A stretch of 64,000 nt of DNA, from positions 2,421,001 to 2,485,000 of the forward strand of contig NZ_CP005083.1 in NCBI RefSeq assembly GCF_001563265.1. The letters are read 5' to 3'. The first letter of the stretch is position 1. The number at the start of each line of letters is the position of its first letter. This document shows positions 1-9,017 of the stretch, piece after piece. The DNA comes from Sphingobium sp. TKS (lineage in GTDB: Bacteria > Pseudomonadota > Alphaproteobacteria > Sphingomonadales > Sphingomonadaceae). Both the position numbers and the translations under genes were made by a program. The notes under the pieces are model-generated. The model worked only from the letters and a program-made list of their open reading frames with translations, was not told the origin of the DNA and ran no database searches.

Positions 1-2
1 CG

Positions 3-1586
3 GAAATGTCGGTGCCGCTTACCGACGATGAATATCAAATCGCCCGCGTCGAGATTTTCGACGCCTTCAAGACCAAGCCGCGCGCCGAATGGATTTCGCT
101 GTTCCAGGCGGCGGATGTGGCGGCGCTGCCGGTGCTGGAACCGGCGGAAGTGCTGCTCGACGATCAGGTGGAGTTTGTCGGTCAGCGCATCGCCATGCCG
201 GACAAGGATTTCGGCACCATCTATCAGGCCGCGCCGGCAGTCCGCATGAGCAACGCTCCTTGCGCTGCGCCCCGCCCCGCCCCAGAGGTGGGCGCTGACA
301 ATGGCGCGTTGGCCGACCTGATCGCCCGCCGCCGTGAAGCGCTTGCCGCGGATGGCAAGCCTCTCGACCGGCCGCTCGAAGGTATCAAGGTGGTGGATTT
401 CTCCTCCTTCTTCGCCGTGGGCTATGGCGGTCGTCTGCTGTCCGACCTTGGCGCCGACGTCATCAAGGTGGAAACCCCCGGCGGCGACCAGATGCGTCCG
501 CTGCCCGACTGTTTCGACGCGGCCCAGCGCGGCAAGCGCGATATCGTCCTCAATCTTAAAGACCCCGAAGCGCTGGAAGCGGCGCTGAAACTGGTGGCGA
601 CGGCGGATGTCGTCACGCACAACTTGCGCCCCGGCAAGGCTGACAAGCTCGGCATCGGCTATGAGGCGCTGTCGAAGCTCAATCCGCGGCTCATCTATGT
701 CTATCTGCCCGGCTATGGCTCCAAGGGACCGAAGTCGCTGCTCAAGAGCTTCGCGCCCTTGGTGTCGGGCTGGACCGGCCTGCTCTACGAAGGCGGCGGC
801 GCAGGCAATCCGCCGACCCGCGCGGTCTTCGGCAATGAGGATTATAATAACGGCTTCCTCGGCGCGGTTGGCATATTGATGGGCCTGGAACATCGCTCCG
901 TCACCGGCAAGGGCGACTATATGGAGATTCCGCAGCTTCATTCGAGCCTGTGGACGACCTCCGAACATTTCCTCGATGCCGACAAAAAGGTCGTTTACGG
1001 CTTCCGGCTGGACAAGGAACAGGCGGGCTTCAATGCGCTCGACCGGATTTACCGGACCAGCGATGGCTGGCTCTGCATTAGCTGCCGGTCGGACGAGCGT
1101 TTCGCAGCGCTCGCCAAGGCGGTCGGGCAGGAGCAATGGTTGAGCGATCCCCGCTTCGCTACGGCGCGCGACCGTTCAGCCAACGACGTGGTGCTGCTGG
1201 AGGCGCTCAAGCCCTGGTTCGCGGACAAGAGCAGCGCAGATTCCCATGCGCTTCTCGAAGCCGCCGGAGCGCCCAGTGAAATCGCTCGCGAAACGAGCTG
1301 GGTGCGCGAGGCGCTGTGGCAGGATTGGGCGACGACAAGCAACCGGGTGATCGAGAATTTCGACTCCATGTACGGCCATGTCCGCCAGTTCGGCAGCTTC
1401 ATCCATTTCAGCCGCACACCCAGCTTCGCCAAGGGTTCCGCGCCGCGTCTGGGTGAACATACAAGGCAGATATTGAGCGAGATCGGCTATTCCCAAAGCG
1501 AGATTGATGCGCTGATCGAAAGCCGCAAGGCGATGCAGGCGGCGGACGTCACAGGCCGTATCCAGTCCCGCGTCTCAGCCGCCTGA
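3..1586 (+). CDS. CaiB/BaiF family (family III) CoA-transferase, 5' end outside window
   Basis: Family III CoA-transferases move CoA between acyl-CoA and free acid donors in the cytoplasm. The visible part has two sections. Residues 1 to about 100 look like the C-terminal end of one CaiB domain. From about residue 120 (PLEGIKVVDFSS, then LGADVIKVE) a second, complete CaiB domain begins. The gene is therefore probably the right-hand part of a fused double-domain transferase whose start lies left of the window; the ATG at position 6 is probably internal because the frame is open to the edge. It is followed 25 bp later by the luciferase-like gene on the same strand. The CoA acceptor cannot be told from sequence. 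Confidence 0.85.
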   Translation, partial: EMSVPLTDDEYQIARVEIFDAFKTKPRAEWISLFQAADVAALPVLEPAEVLLDDQVEFVGQRIAMPDKDFGTIYQAAPAVRMSNAPCAAPRPAPEVGADNGALADLIARRREALAADGKPLDRPLEGIKVVDFSSFFAVGYGGRLLSDLGADVIKVETPGGDQMRPLPDCFDAAQRGKRDIVLNLKDPEALEAALKLVATADVVTHNLRPGKADKLGIGYEALSKLNPRLIYVYLPGYGSKGPKSLLKSFAPLVSGWTGLLYEGGGAGNPPTRAVFGNEDYNNGFLGAVGILMGLEHRSVTGKGDYMEIPQLHSSLWTTSEHFLDADKKVVYGFRLDKEQAGFNALDRIYRTSDGWLCISCRSDERFAALAKAVGQEQWLSDPRFATARDRSANDVVLLEALKPWFADKSSADSHALLEAAGAPSEIARETSWVREALWQDWATTSNRVIENFDSMYGHVRQFGSFIHFSRTPSFAKGSAPRLGEHTRQILSEIGYSQSEIDALIESRKAMQAADVTGRIQSRVSAA

Positions 1587-1611
1587 CAAGACAAGAGAGA
1601 GGAACGCAAAG

Positions 1612-2619
1612 GTGCAACTCAACCTTCGCTATGACATGAACCGCCCTGACTTCGGTGCGCCGCATCCCGTGCTGTACCGCACCGCGATCGAGCAGGCGCA
1701 ATGGGCTGACAGACTGGGTTTCACCCAGGTTTTCCTGGCCGAACATCATGGTGCGGAAGGCGGCTATTGCCCGTCCTCCATGATCCAGGCGGCCTCTATT
1801 CTGGGCGCGACGGACCGGATCGTCGCGCACCTGTCGGCGCTGGTGGTGACGATGCACGATCCGTTGCGTCTGGCTGAAGACCTGGCTGTCCTCGACAATA
1901 TCGCGCCGGGCCGCATCTGGCTGACGGCGGGCATGGGCTATCGCCCGCATGAGTTCGAAATGTTCGACCGCGACATCACCAAGCGGCTCGCCATCATGAA
2001 CGAGGCGATGGCGACGCTCAAAAACGCATGGACCGGCGAGCCTTTCGAATATCGTGGCCGCACCGTCCGCGTGACGCCAGCGCCCGCGACGCCGGGCGGT
2101 CCGAAAATCTACATGGGCGGCTCGACCGACAAATCCGCCATCCGCGCGGCCAAGGGTGGCTATCAATATTTCCCCGGCCATCCCGACCTGTTCACGCTCT
2201 ACAAGGAAGAGCGCGCAAAGGCCGGTTTCGGGCCACCGGAGGAACTGCGCAAGCCTGCGGCGAGCTTCCTCTATGTCTCGGACGACCCCGACCGCGACTG
2301 GCCGCTGGTCGCGCCGCATGTCGCTTATGCGACCAACGCCTATGCCGAATGGGCCAAGGAGCGGGGCACCGGCCAGACCCGCTATCAGCCCGCCGAGACG
2401 ATCGAAGGCCTCAAGGCCATGCCCAATATCAAGGTGCTGACGCCGGACGAATGTTTCGCTTATCTGAAGGGTTTGGGGCGCGGCACGGCGGTCACGTTCC
2501 ACGCGCTGCTAGGCGGGCTTGATCCTGAAGTCTCCTGGCGCAGCCTGCGCCTGTTCGAAAAGGAAGTCCTGCCACGCCTCAAGGCTGAGCCGGGCCTACT
2601 GGAAATGCCGGGAGAATGA
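1612..2619 (+). CDS. LLM-class (luciferase-like) flavin- or F420-dependent oxidoreductase
   Basis: This 335-residue TIM-barrel protein belongs to the bacterial luciferase-like family, whose members use FMNH2 or F420H2 for monooxygenation or hydride transfer. The N-terminal AEHHG stretch (about residues 43-47), the LSALVVTMHDPLRLAED strand and the GRIWLTAGMGYRPHEFE region are typical. It starts at a GTG with a GAGAGAGGAA ribosome site upstream. It overlaps the next gene by 4 bp (ATGA), so the two are translationally coupled. An FO synthase and an F420:NADP oxidoreductase lie 15 kb away, so F420 is a plausible cofactor, but family membership alone does not separate F420 from FMN users. Confidence 0.85.
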   Translation: MQLNLRYDMNRPDFGAPHPVLYRTAIEQAQWADRLGFTQVFLAEHHGAEGGYCPSSMIQAASILGATDRIVAHLSALVVTMHDPLRLAEDLAVLDNIAPGRIWLTAGMGYRPHEFEMFDRDITKRLAIMNEAMATLKNAWTGEPFEYRGRTVRVTPAPATPGGPKIYMGGSTDKSAIRAAKGGYQYFPGHPDLFTLYKEERAKAGFGPPEELRKPAASFLYVSDDPDRDWPLVAPHVAYATNAYAEWAKERGTGQTRYQPAETIEGLKAMPNIKVLTPDECFAYLKGLGRGTAVTFHALLGGLDPEVSWRSLRLFEKEVLPRLKAEPGLLEMPGE

Positions 2620-3263
2620 GCATGGAAGAGCAAAATCGTCGCGGAACGCTGGCTACGATGCTGGCCGTGCCCTTTGGCTTGGCGGCCGTGGGGCAGGCCT
2701 CAGCCGCGACCGCGAAAGGGAAGGGCAAGCCGATGAGCATGGCCGATCGTCTGGACGTGATCGAATCCAAGCAGGCGATCGCCGAACTGCTCTATGCCTA
2801 TGCCCGCGCCAATGACCGGGCGGATGAAGCGTTGCTGCGCTCGCTATTCTGGCCGGAATCGACGCACAAACATGGGAAGTTCGAGGGCAAATCTTCGGAT
2901 TTCGTCGGTTTCGCCTTCAAGATCGTCTCCGCCCTCAAATATGCGTGCCATCATATCTCCAACGTCTCGGTCGAGGTGCAGGGCGATAAGGCCTTTTCCG
3001 AATGCTATTATTTCGCGCAGCATCGCCGCGACCGGAAAGATGGTAGTGGGGAGGAAGATGTCTTTTTTCAGGGGCGCTATCTTGACGATCTCGAACGACG
3101 CAATGGCGAATGGAAGATCATTCGCCGCCGAGGGCTTTCCGACTATACCTCTCCGGCTTTCCTGTCGGAAACTACCTATGCGCAATGGCCCGCCGGCCAG
3201 CATAGCGAGAAATATCCAAGCGACGATTATTACAAGATGCGCCAGCAATTCCGAGGGAGCTGA
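2616..3263 (+). CDS. SnoaL-like/NTF2-fold protein with N-terminal export-type sequence
   Basis: This is a 215-residue cone-fold protein of the SnoaL_4 type. The domain runs from about residue 40 (MADRLDVIESKQAIAELL) to about 180, with the usual Asp and Arg (ANDRADE) and a C-terminal GEWKIIRRRG strand. Such proteins are small isomerases, dehydratases or hydroxylase partners in steroid, polyketide and aromatic catabolism. The first 35 residues look like a Tat-type signal: twin Arg (NRRGTL), a hydrophobic stretch, then AxA. That is unusual for the family. It overlaps the LLM gene by ATGA and lies 3 bp before the quinone oxidoreductase. The substrate is unknown. Confidence 0.75.
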   Translation: MSMEEQNRRGTLATMLAVPFGLAAVGQASAATAKGKGKPMSMADRLDVIESKQAIAELLYAYARANDRADEALLRSLFWPESTHKHGKFEGKSSDFVGFAFKIVSALKYACHHISNVSVEVQGDKAFSECYYFAQHRRDRKDGSGEEDVFFQGRYLDDLERRNGEWKIIRRRGLSDYTSPAFLSETTYAQWPAGQHSEKYPSDDYYKMRQQFRGS

Positions 3264-3266
3264 TCC

Positions 3267-4244
3267 ATGCGCGCGCTGATGTGCGAGCATCATGGACCGC
3301 CCGAGGAACTGGTGTTCCGGGATATGCCCTCGCCCGAACCGGGACCGGGCGAGGTGCGACTGCGGGTGAAGGCTGCGAGCGTCAACTTCCCTGACGGCCT
3401 CATCATCCAGAATCTCTACCAGACCAAGCCGCCCTTGCCCTTCAGCCCCGGCAGCGAGGCGGCAGGCGTAGTGGATGCGGTGGGCGAGAGCGTGACCAGC
3501 CTGCGCGTGGGTGATCGGGTTGCGGCGATGACGATCTGGGGCGCCTTTACGGAGGAGGTGGTGGTTCCGGCGGCACGCTGTTTCGCCATACCCGATGCCA
3601 TGCCGTTCGATGTCGCTTCGGGCTTTACGATGGTTTACGGGACGTCACTCCATGCGCTCAAACAGCGGGGGCGCTTGCAGCCGGGCGAGACATTGCTGGT
3701 GCTGGGCGCAGCGGGTGGCGTTGGCCTTGCCGCAGTGGAGATCGGCAAGCAGATGGGCGCGCGGGTGATCGCCGCCGCTTCCTCCGAGGAAAAGCTGGCC
3801 CTGGCGCGGGCGCATGGGGCGGACGAGACGGTCAACTATGCAACCGCCGATCTGAAGGCGGCGGTCAAGGAACTGACCGGTGGCAAGGGCGCGGACGTCA
3901 TCTATGATCCGGTCGGCGGAGCGCTGGCTGACCCGGCTTTTCGCACCATTGCCTGGGACGGGCGCTATCTGGTGATCGGCTTTGCGACGGGGGATATTCC
4001 GGCCATTCCGCTCAATCTGCCGCTAGTGAAGGGCGCTGCGATCGTCGGCGTGTTCTGGGGCGCGTTTCTTGCGCGTGACCGGGAGGCCAATGCCTCCAAT
4101 ATCGAGCAGCTCTACCAATGGTATGAAGCGGGTGCCCTGCGGCCGGAGATCAGCCGCCATTTCGCCTTCGAGCAGGGCGCAGAGGCGATCCGCTGGATCA
4201 TGGATCGCAAAGCGCTGGGCAAGGTCGTGATCGAGATGGCTTAG
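3267..4244 (+). CDS. NADPH:quinone oxidoreductase, zinc-free MDR family
   Basis: This 325-residue medium-chain reductase has an N-terminal GroES-like domain and a Rossmann NAD(P) domain with GAAGGVG at residues 147-153. No structural-zinc Cys cluster is visible, which fits the quinone oxidoreductase/enoyl reductase branch rather than zinc alcohol dehydrogenases. Such enzymes reduce quinones or 2-enoyl(-CoA) compounds with NADPH in the cytoplasm. A GAGGGAG ribosome site precedes the ATG. It is the last gene of the left + strand block and faces the minus-strand SMP-30-like gene across a palindromic repeat. Confidence 0.85.
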   Translation: MRALMCEHHGPPEELVFRDMPSPEPGPGEVRLRVKAASVNFPDGLIIQNLYQTKPPLPFSPGSEAAGVVDAVGESVTSLRVGDRVAAMTIWGAFTEEVVVPAARCFAIPDAMPFDVASGFTMVYGTSLHALKQRGRLQPGETLLVLGAAGGVGLAAVEIGKQMGARVIAAASSEEKLALARAHGADETVNYATADLKAAVKELTGGKGADVIYDPVGGALADPAFRTIAWDGRYLVIGFATGDIPAIPLNLPLVKGAAIVGVFWGAFLARDREANASNIEQLYQWYEAGALRPEISRHFAFEQGAEAIRWIMDRKALGKVVIEMA

Positions 4245-4250
4245 AATGAC

Positions 4251-4317
4251 GTACTCCTGCGAAGGCAGGAGTCCAGTTCAGAGGGCGGGACTGGGTTCCT
4301 GCCTTCGCAGGAACACG
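4251..4317. repeat. REPIN-like inverted doublet, repeat family A
   Basis: Two inverted arms flank a ~15-bp spacer. The left arm (4251-4277) holds ACTCCTGCGAAGGCAGGAGT and then CCAGT. The right arm (4290-4317) holds ACTGGG and then TTCCTGCCTTCGCAGGAA. Each arm is a palindrome, and the arms also pair with each other. The element fills the gap between two convergent genes, so its RNA hairpin may end transcription from both sides. The same core recurs at 26798, 41073 and 58041. Confidence 0.85.
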
Positions 4318-4322
4318 TCGCT

Positions 4323-5363
4323 TTAGGTCCGAGGCCAGTTCGCCAACGGCAAACCCGCAACATCTGTGCGCGCTTTCACCACCATACCGCTCGCCCGCGA
4401 CACGACATAGAGGTCGCGCAGGCCCGCGCCGCTCCAGCAGAGATTGGTAGGGCTGGAGAGCATCTTCCCTTCAGGATCGTGGATGATGTCGACCTTCCGC
4501 CCGTCGGGCGTGATCGCGACGATCCGGTTGGCGAAGGGCAGCGTCACCCAGAGATTGCCCGTCCGATCGAAAGCGATGCCGTCGCAATAGCCCAGCGTCG
4601 CACGATCCGCAGCAGCCATGGCGCGAATATCCTTCGCCTGATGGTTGGGGATCACGACTCCCAAGAGCGGGCCATAATCCTGCGGATCGGTGAGCGACCC
4701 ATCGGCCTGCCGCCGCCAGCGCCTGATGCGCCCTTCGGCGGTCAGCGAGGCATAAACGAAGCGCTCCTCCCGGTCGAGGCAGAGGCCGTTCACCCCACGA
4801 AGATCGCGCGCGACGATCGAGGCTTTGCCATCCGGCGCGACCCTGTAGATGAAACCCGAAGGCGTGGTCGTGCCGATATTGCCAAGCGGTCCCCAAGTGC
4901 TGTGCGTGCAATAGATGTCGCCATTGCGCGCCGTCGCCGGGCCGTTGGAGGCGACCAGTTGCCGTCCCTCCAGTTCCGACACCAGCGTTTCTACCGTGCC
5001 CGTCGCGACGTCGATCCGCTGCAACGGTCCCGGCATTTGCTTGAGCAGGCCCATATTGGCGACGATGACGCGGCCGTCGCGGTCCACCGCCACGCCATTG
5101 GGCGCCAGTGCCTTGCCGATCTGGCGCAGTGTTCCGTCGGGCTCCAGCACGCTGATGGCGCCGCCGCCATTGGAGATGAACAGGCGGCCATCGGGACTGC
5201 TCGCTATGCCTTCCGGGCTTTCCAGATTGCCCCGAACCAGCGTGAAGTCGGCAAGGCCCAGCGGCTTTGGCGGGTGGGGCTGGCCGATCCCTCCCGATCC
5301 CGCGCAACCGGCAAGAGCCATGGCCGCCCCGCCCAACAAGAGTTCGCGGCGGCCGACTTCCAT
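4323..5363 (-). CDS. SMP-30/gluconolactonase-like beta-propeller lipoprotein
   Basis: The protein is 346 residues from the chosen ATG at 5363, which has GAGGAA 7 bp upstream; the frame is open further upstream but would overlap the DUF35 gene. The N-terminus carries twin Arg (GRRELLL), a hydrophobic stretch and a lipobox ending at Cys20 (LAGC), so it is probably an exported lipoprotein. The rest is a six-bladed SMP-30/LRE propeller: SPEGIASSPDGRLFIS, PNGVAVDRDGR, CDGIAFDRTGNLW. Family members hydrolyse lactones and some other esters using a metal ion. It is the last gene of the minus-strand catabolic block, 10 bp after the DUF35 gene. Opening a lactone is a plausible but unproven role. Confidence 0.8.
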   Translation of the reverse strand: MEVGRRELLLGGAAMALAGCAGSGGIGQPHPPKPLGLADFTLVRGNLESPEGIASSPDGRLFISNGGGAISVLEPDGTLRQIGKALAPNGVAVDRDGRVIVANMGLLKQMPGPLQRIDVATGTVETLVSELEGRQLVASNGPATARNGDIYCTHSTWGPLGNIGTTTPSGFIYRVAPDGKASIVARDLRGVNGLCLDREERFVYASLTAEGRIRRWRRQADGSLTDPQDYGPLLGVVIPNHQAKDIRAMAAADRATLGYCDGIAFDRTGNLWVTLPFANRIVAITPDGRKVDIIHDPEGKMLSSPTNLCWSGAGLRDLYVVSRASGMVVKARTDVAGLPLANWPRT

Positions 5364-5373
5364 AAGGCGTTCC

Positions 5374-5790
5374 TCAAGCAAGGGGCGCGAAGCTCGCAAT
5401 CTTATGATCCCCCGCCTGCACAGCCCGGAAGCGCAGCCGCATCCCGCAGCGAGGTTCGATCCCATCGGCATCAATCAGCAAGCCCGGCACGCGCACGCCG
5501 GGCGCATCATCCGGCTCGAACAGGACGACGGTGAAGGGCACTTCCGCCTTGTGATCGCCGGGCAGCAGGCTGCGGATGACAGTGGTGAAGCTATAGGCGC
5601 TGCCCTCCGGCGAAACCGGGCGCCATTCCAGCACGGCGTCGGGCTTTCCGGGGATGACTTCGGGCGGATACCATATCCATTCGCCCGTCTCGGCGTCGGC
5701 GGTGATGCGCAGCTCGCCTGCTTCCAGCCCGTCATAATAGCCCTGAAACAGCGGGTCTTCGATCTTCGGGGGGTAAATCGGAATGCCCAT
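5374..5790 (-). CDS. DUF35/OB-fold protein, partner of thiolase-like enzyme
   Basis: This 138-residue OB-fold protein belongs to the family that partners lipid-transfer-type thiolases, for example in the Ltp2/ChsH2 aldolase of steroid side-chain breakdown. Family members usually have an N-terminal zinc ribbon with CxxC pairs. Here the corresponding stretch (GEWIWYPPEV) has no cysteines, so the ribbon is lost or does not bind metal. The OB part (YSFTTVIRSLLPGD, VPFTVVLFEPDD) is intact. It starts 3 bp after the thiolase-like gene, as expected for subunits of one complex. Confidence 0.8.
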   Translation of the reverse strand: MGIPIYPPKIEDPLFQGYYDGLEAGELRITADAETGEWIWYPPEVIPGKPDAVLEWRPVSPEGSAYSFTTVIRSLLPGDHKAEVPFTVVLFEPDDAPGVRVPGLLIDADGIEPRCGMRLRFRAVQAGDHKIASFAPLA

Positions 5791-5793
5791 GGA

Positions 5794-6945
5794 TCAGCTC
5801 CGCGCCAATATGGTGGTGGAATGATTGTTGCCGCCAAGCCCCGCGACGGCGCAGAGCTTCGCGTTCGGCACCTGCCGATCGCCTTCCTGCCCGCGCAATT
5901 GCCGCACCGCCTCGATCAGCAGGTTCATGCCCGGCACATAGCCGCCCGACATATGTCCGCCGCTGGTGTTGATCGGCATGCGCCCGCCCGGCATCCCATG
6001 CCCCGCAGCATAGAAACGCGGCCCTTCGCCCCGCTCGCACAGGCCCAGCATCTCGGTCTGCACCAGCGCAGAGATGGTGAAGCCATCATAGATCTGCGCC
6101 AGATCGAGGTCCTTGGGATCGCAGCCCGCCATGGCATAAGCGAGCTTCGCCGACACCTCACCGGGGAAGTCGTAGGTGCAGGGCGTCTGGGTGAACAGTA
6201 CCCCCTGTGGCCAGTTGTTGAAGCCCAACCCCAGCCCCTGCACGCTCACCACCGGATGGGGCATGTCGCGGGCTTCCTCTATGGCGCTCACCACATAGGC
6301 GCCGCCGCCATCGGTGGTGAGGCAGCAATCCGCTGCCCTGAGCGGCGTCGAGATCATGGGCGACTGGCGATAGGCGGCGAGGTCCATCGGATCGCGCCGC
6401 TGTGCGCTTGGCGTCAGCACCGCCCAGGCCCGATAGGTCATCGGGATGGCGGCCTGATCCTCCTCCGTCATACCATATTCATGGGCATAGCGGTTCGCCA
6501 TGCTCGCAAAATAGGTGGGCTGGCCGAAGAAGCCGACCGGCATTTCGATCCCTGCCTTTTGCGGCTCGCGCGCATGGAAGCCATAGACGCCGCCCGGCTT
6601 GGTCGACTGGATCGCATAGGGCACCAGCACATGCCGCGCCAAACCTGCCTCGATCGCCATCTGCGCCAGTTGCAGCGCCTGCCCCGAAGTCGCCGTGCCA
6701 CCGACGCTGTCGGTCGTGGCGCAAAAGCGCTTCTCCCCCGCGCCGATGGCAAAGGCGACCTCGTCCGATCCATGCCCCGCATATTTGTTGGAGATATAGC
6801 CGTCGATGTCCTTCGGCGTCAGGCCCGCATCGGCAATCGCCGCGAGGCTGGCGCGGGTCATCATCTTCATGACCCCTTCCTCGCCTTTACGGAGGAAGGG
6901 GGTTTCACCGACCCCGGTGATGGCGATGCGGTTTCCCTGTATCAT
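5794..6945 (-). CDS. thiolase-like protein (lipid-transfer type), probably without the acylating cysteine
   Basis: This 383-residue protein has the fold signature of SCP-x/lipid-transfer thiolases: ITGVGETPF at the N-terminus, NTSGGHMSGGY and a C-terminal GLGGNNHS. The usual nucleophile lies in a CxSG segment; the matching segment here is VGGTATSGQALQLA, with Thr in place of Cys. The only nearby Cys (KRFCATTD) is off-register. Relatives such as Ltp2 are retro-aldolases acting on CoA thioesters with a DUF35 partner, and the DUF35 gene follows 3 bp later. It overlaps the upstream hydratase/dehydrogenase gene by ATGA. Aldolytic C-C cleavage is inferred and should be tested against ordinary thiolysis. 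Confidence 0.75.
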   Translation of the reverse strand: MIQGNRIAITGVGETPFLRKGEEGVMKMMTRASLAAIADAGLTPKDIDGYISNKYAGHGSDEVAFAIGAGEKRFCATTDSVGGTATSGQALQLAQMAIEAGLARHVLVPYAIQSTKPGGVYGFHAREPQKAGIEMPVGFFGQPTYFASMANRYAHEYGMTEEDQAAIPMTYRAWAVLTPSAQRRDPMDLAAYRQSPMISTPLRAADCCLTTDGGGAYVVSAIEEARDMPHPVVSVQGLGLGFNNWPQGVLFTQTPCTYDFPGEVSAKLAYAMAGCDPKDLDLAQIYDGFTISALVQTEMLGLCERGEGPRFYAAGHGMPGGRMPINTSGGHMSGGYVPGMNLLIEAVRQLRGQEGDRQVPNAKLCAVAGLGGNNHSTTILARS

Positions 6946-9017
6946 GCGTCCTTGAACCCCTTGCCTTGCGCCACCAGCCGCTCGATCAGTGGAGAGGGCT
7001 TGAATGCCTCGCCATGGGCGGCTTCCAGCGCCTTCAGCTTCTCCAGCACCACGGGAAGCCCCTGCAAATCCGCCCAGAACATCGGCCCGCCCCGATATTT
7101 CGGCCAGCCGTAACCGGTGATCCAGACGATATCGATGTCCGACGCCCGTGAGGCGATACCTTCGTCGAGAATGCGCGCGCCCTCATTCACCATGGCAAAG
7201 AGGATGCGGTCGTGGATTTCCCCGTCACTCACTTCGCGCCGGGCGATGCCCTGCTTCGCGGCGAAATCCTCGATGACCTGCATGGCGATGGGGGAGGGCG
7301 TCTGCTTGCGGTTCTCGTCATAGTCATAATAGCCGCCCTTCGTCTTCTGCCCATGGCGGCCCATTTCGTTGAGGATTTCCCGTACATTGGCGGAACTGGT
7401 CGCGTCCCGATTCCAGCCGACGTCGAGGCCGACCAGATCGCGCATCTGGAAATGCCCCATGGCAAAGCCGAAGTCATAGAGCACCTTGTCTACTGCCCAG
7501 GGCGTCGCGCCTTCGAGCACCAACTGATCTGCCTGCGTGTTGCGCGCCGCAAGGATGCGGTTGCCCACAAAGCCGAAGCCATTGCCCACCAGCACGCCGA
7601 TCTTGCCGATGGTCTTGGCCAGCTTCATCGCTGTGACGGTGATTTCGGGCTTGGTATCCTTGGTCCGCACCACTTCCAGCAGCTTCATGACATTAGCGGG
7701 CGAGAAGAAGTGCAGGCCGACGACGCTTTCGGGCCGCTGGGTGGCGGCGGCAATGTCGTCAATGTCGAGATAGCTGGTGTTGGTGGCAACGATCGCACCG
7801 GGCTTGGCGATCTTGTCGAGCTTGGCGAAGACCTCTCGCTTGACGTCGAGATTTTCGAACACCGCCTCGATGATGAGGTCGCAGTCGGCCAGATCCTCCA
7901 TCGCCACCGATCCGGTCAGCAGGCCCATGCGGCTGTCGACATCCTCGGGCTTCATCTTGCCCTTCTTCGCGGTGGTTTCATAATTGCCGCGAATGATGCG
8001 CAGACCCCGGAACAGCGCTTCTTCGTTCGTCTCCAATAGGGTCACGGGAATGCCGGCATTGGCGAAGTTCATCGCAATGCCGCCGCCCATAGTGCCCGCG
8101 CCGATCACACCGACCTTCTGGATTGGCAGGATGGGCGTGTCGGCGGGAATGCCGTCGATCTTGGCCGCCTGCCGTTCTGCGAAGAAGACATGGCGCTGGG
8201 CGGCGGACTGGCTGTCGGCCTGAAGCTCGTTGAACAGTTCGCGCTCATAGACCATGCCCTCGTCAAAGGGCTTTTCCAGCGCGCCCTCGATGCAGCGGAT
8301 GATATGTTCGGGCGCCTTGAAGCCACGGAATTTTCTGGCATTGGCCTTGCGGAAGTCCGCGAAGATTTCCGGCTTGCCGCGTGCTTCATCCAGCTTCTCG
8401 GTACGGTCGCGGACCTTGAGCAGTGGACGCTTCTCGTCGAGTACGCGCTGCGCAAAGACGATGGCCTCGGCGCGCAGATTGCCCTCCGTCGCGAGTTCAT
8501 CGAGCAGCCCCATTTCCTTCGCCGCCTTGGCGCCGACCGGCGCGCCGGAAGTGATGAGGTCCAAAGCCTTCTCCACCCCGACGATGCGAGGCAGACGCTG
8601 CGTACCGCCAGCGCCGGGCAGCAGGCCCAGATTGACTTCGGGCAGCCCGCATTTGGCCGAAGGCACGGCAATGCGATAATGCGCCACCAACGCCAGTTCT
8701 AGACCGCCGCCCAGCGCCGTGCCATGGATGGCGGCGATCACCGGCTTGGACGCATTTTCGACAACCAACTGGAGATTGCGCAGGGTCGGCTCGACCGGCG
8801 GCTTGCCCAGTTCGCTGATCTCGGCCCCTGCGAAGAAGGTTCTTCCTTCGCAGATCAGCATCATCGCGCCCACGCCACTATCGCCGATGGCCGTCTGCAC
8901 CGCGCCCGCGACGCCCTGCCGCACGGCATTGGAGAGCGCGTTCACGGGCGGCGAGTTGACCGTGATGACCGCGATTGGGCCTTCCACCTCATAGGTGACG
9001 ACGTCATTGACCTTCAT
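6942..9017 (-). CDS. bifunctional enoyl-CoA hydratase/3-hydroxyacyl-CoA dehydrogenase (FadB/FadJ-like)
   Basis: This 691-residue beta-oxidation enzyme has an N-terminal crotonase domain, residues 1-190, with likely catalytic Glu107 (GGGLEL) and Glu127 (GLPEVNLG) and PGAGGTQRL. The 3-hydroxyacyl-CoA dehydrogenase NAD domain has GAGTMG at 306-311 and catalytic His436 (VVGLHFFSP). Two C-terminal helical domains run to the end. It hydrates trans-2-enoyl-CoA and oxidises the 3-hydroxyacyl-CoA to 3-oxoacyl-CoA. It overlaps the PQQ-dehydrogenase gene by 14 bp and the thiolase-like gene by 4 bp. No FadA-type thiolase directly follows; the 20933 thiolase could serve. Confidence 0.92.
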   Translation of the reverse strand: MKVNDVVTYEVEGPIAVITVNSPPVNALSNAVRQGVAGAVQTAIGDSGVGAMMLICEGRTFFAGAEISELGKPPVEPTLRNLQLVVENASKPVIAAIHGTALGGGLELALVAHYRIAVPSAKCGLPEVNLGLLPGAGGTQRLPRIVGVEKALDLITSGAPVGAKAAKEMGLLDELATEGNLRAEAIVFAQRVLDEKRPLLKVRDRTEKLDEARGKPEIFADFRKANARKFRGFKAPEHIIRCIEGALEKPFDEGMVYERELFNELQADSQSAAQRHVFFAERQAAKIDGIPADTPILPIQKVGVIGAGTMGGGIAMNFANAGIPVTLLETNEEALFRGLRIIRGNYETTAKKGKMKPEDVDSRMGLLTGSVAMEDLADCDLIIEAVFENLDVKREVFAKLDKIAKPGAIVATNTSYLDIDDIAAATQRPESVVGLHFFSPANVMKLLEVVRTKDTKPEITVTAMKLAKTIGKIGVLVGNGFGFVGNRILAARNTQADQLVLEGATPWAVDKVLYDFGFAMGHFQMRDLVGLDVGWNRDATSSANVREILNEMGRHGQKTKGGYYDYDENRKQTPSPIAMQVIEDFAAKQGIARREVSDGEIHDRILFAMVNEGARILDEGIASRASDIDIVWITGYGWPKYRGGPMFWADLQGLPVVLEKLKALEAAHGEAFKPSPLIERLVAQGKGFKDA

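Noticed and set aside
4915..7113. 732-residue + strand ORF
   Set aside because: Antisense to the SMP-30-like, DUF35 and thiolase-like genes; composition is Arg/His/Pro-rich as expected for the opposite strand of GC-rich coding DNA, with no domain.
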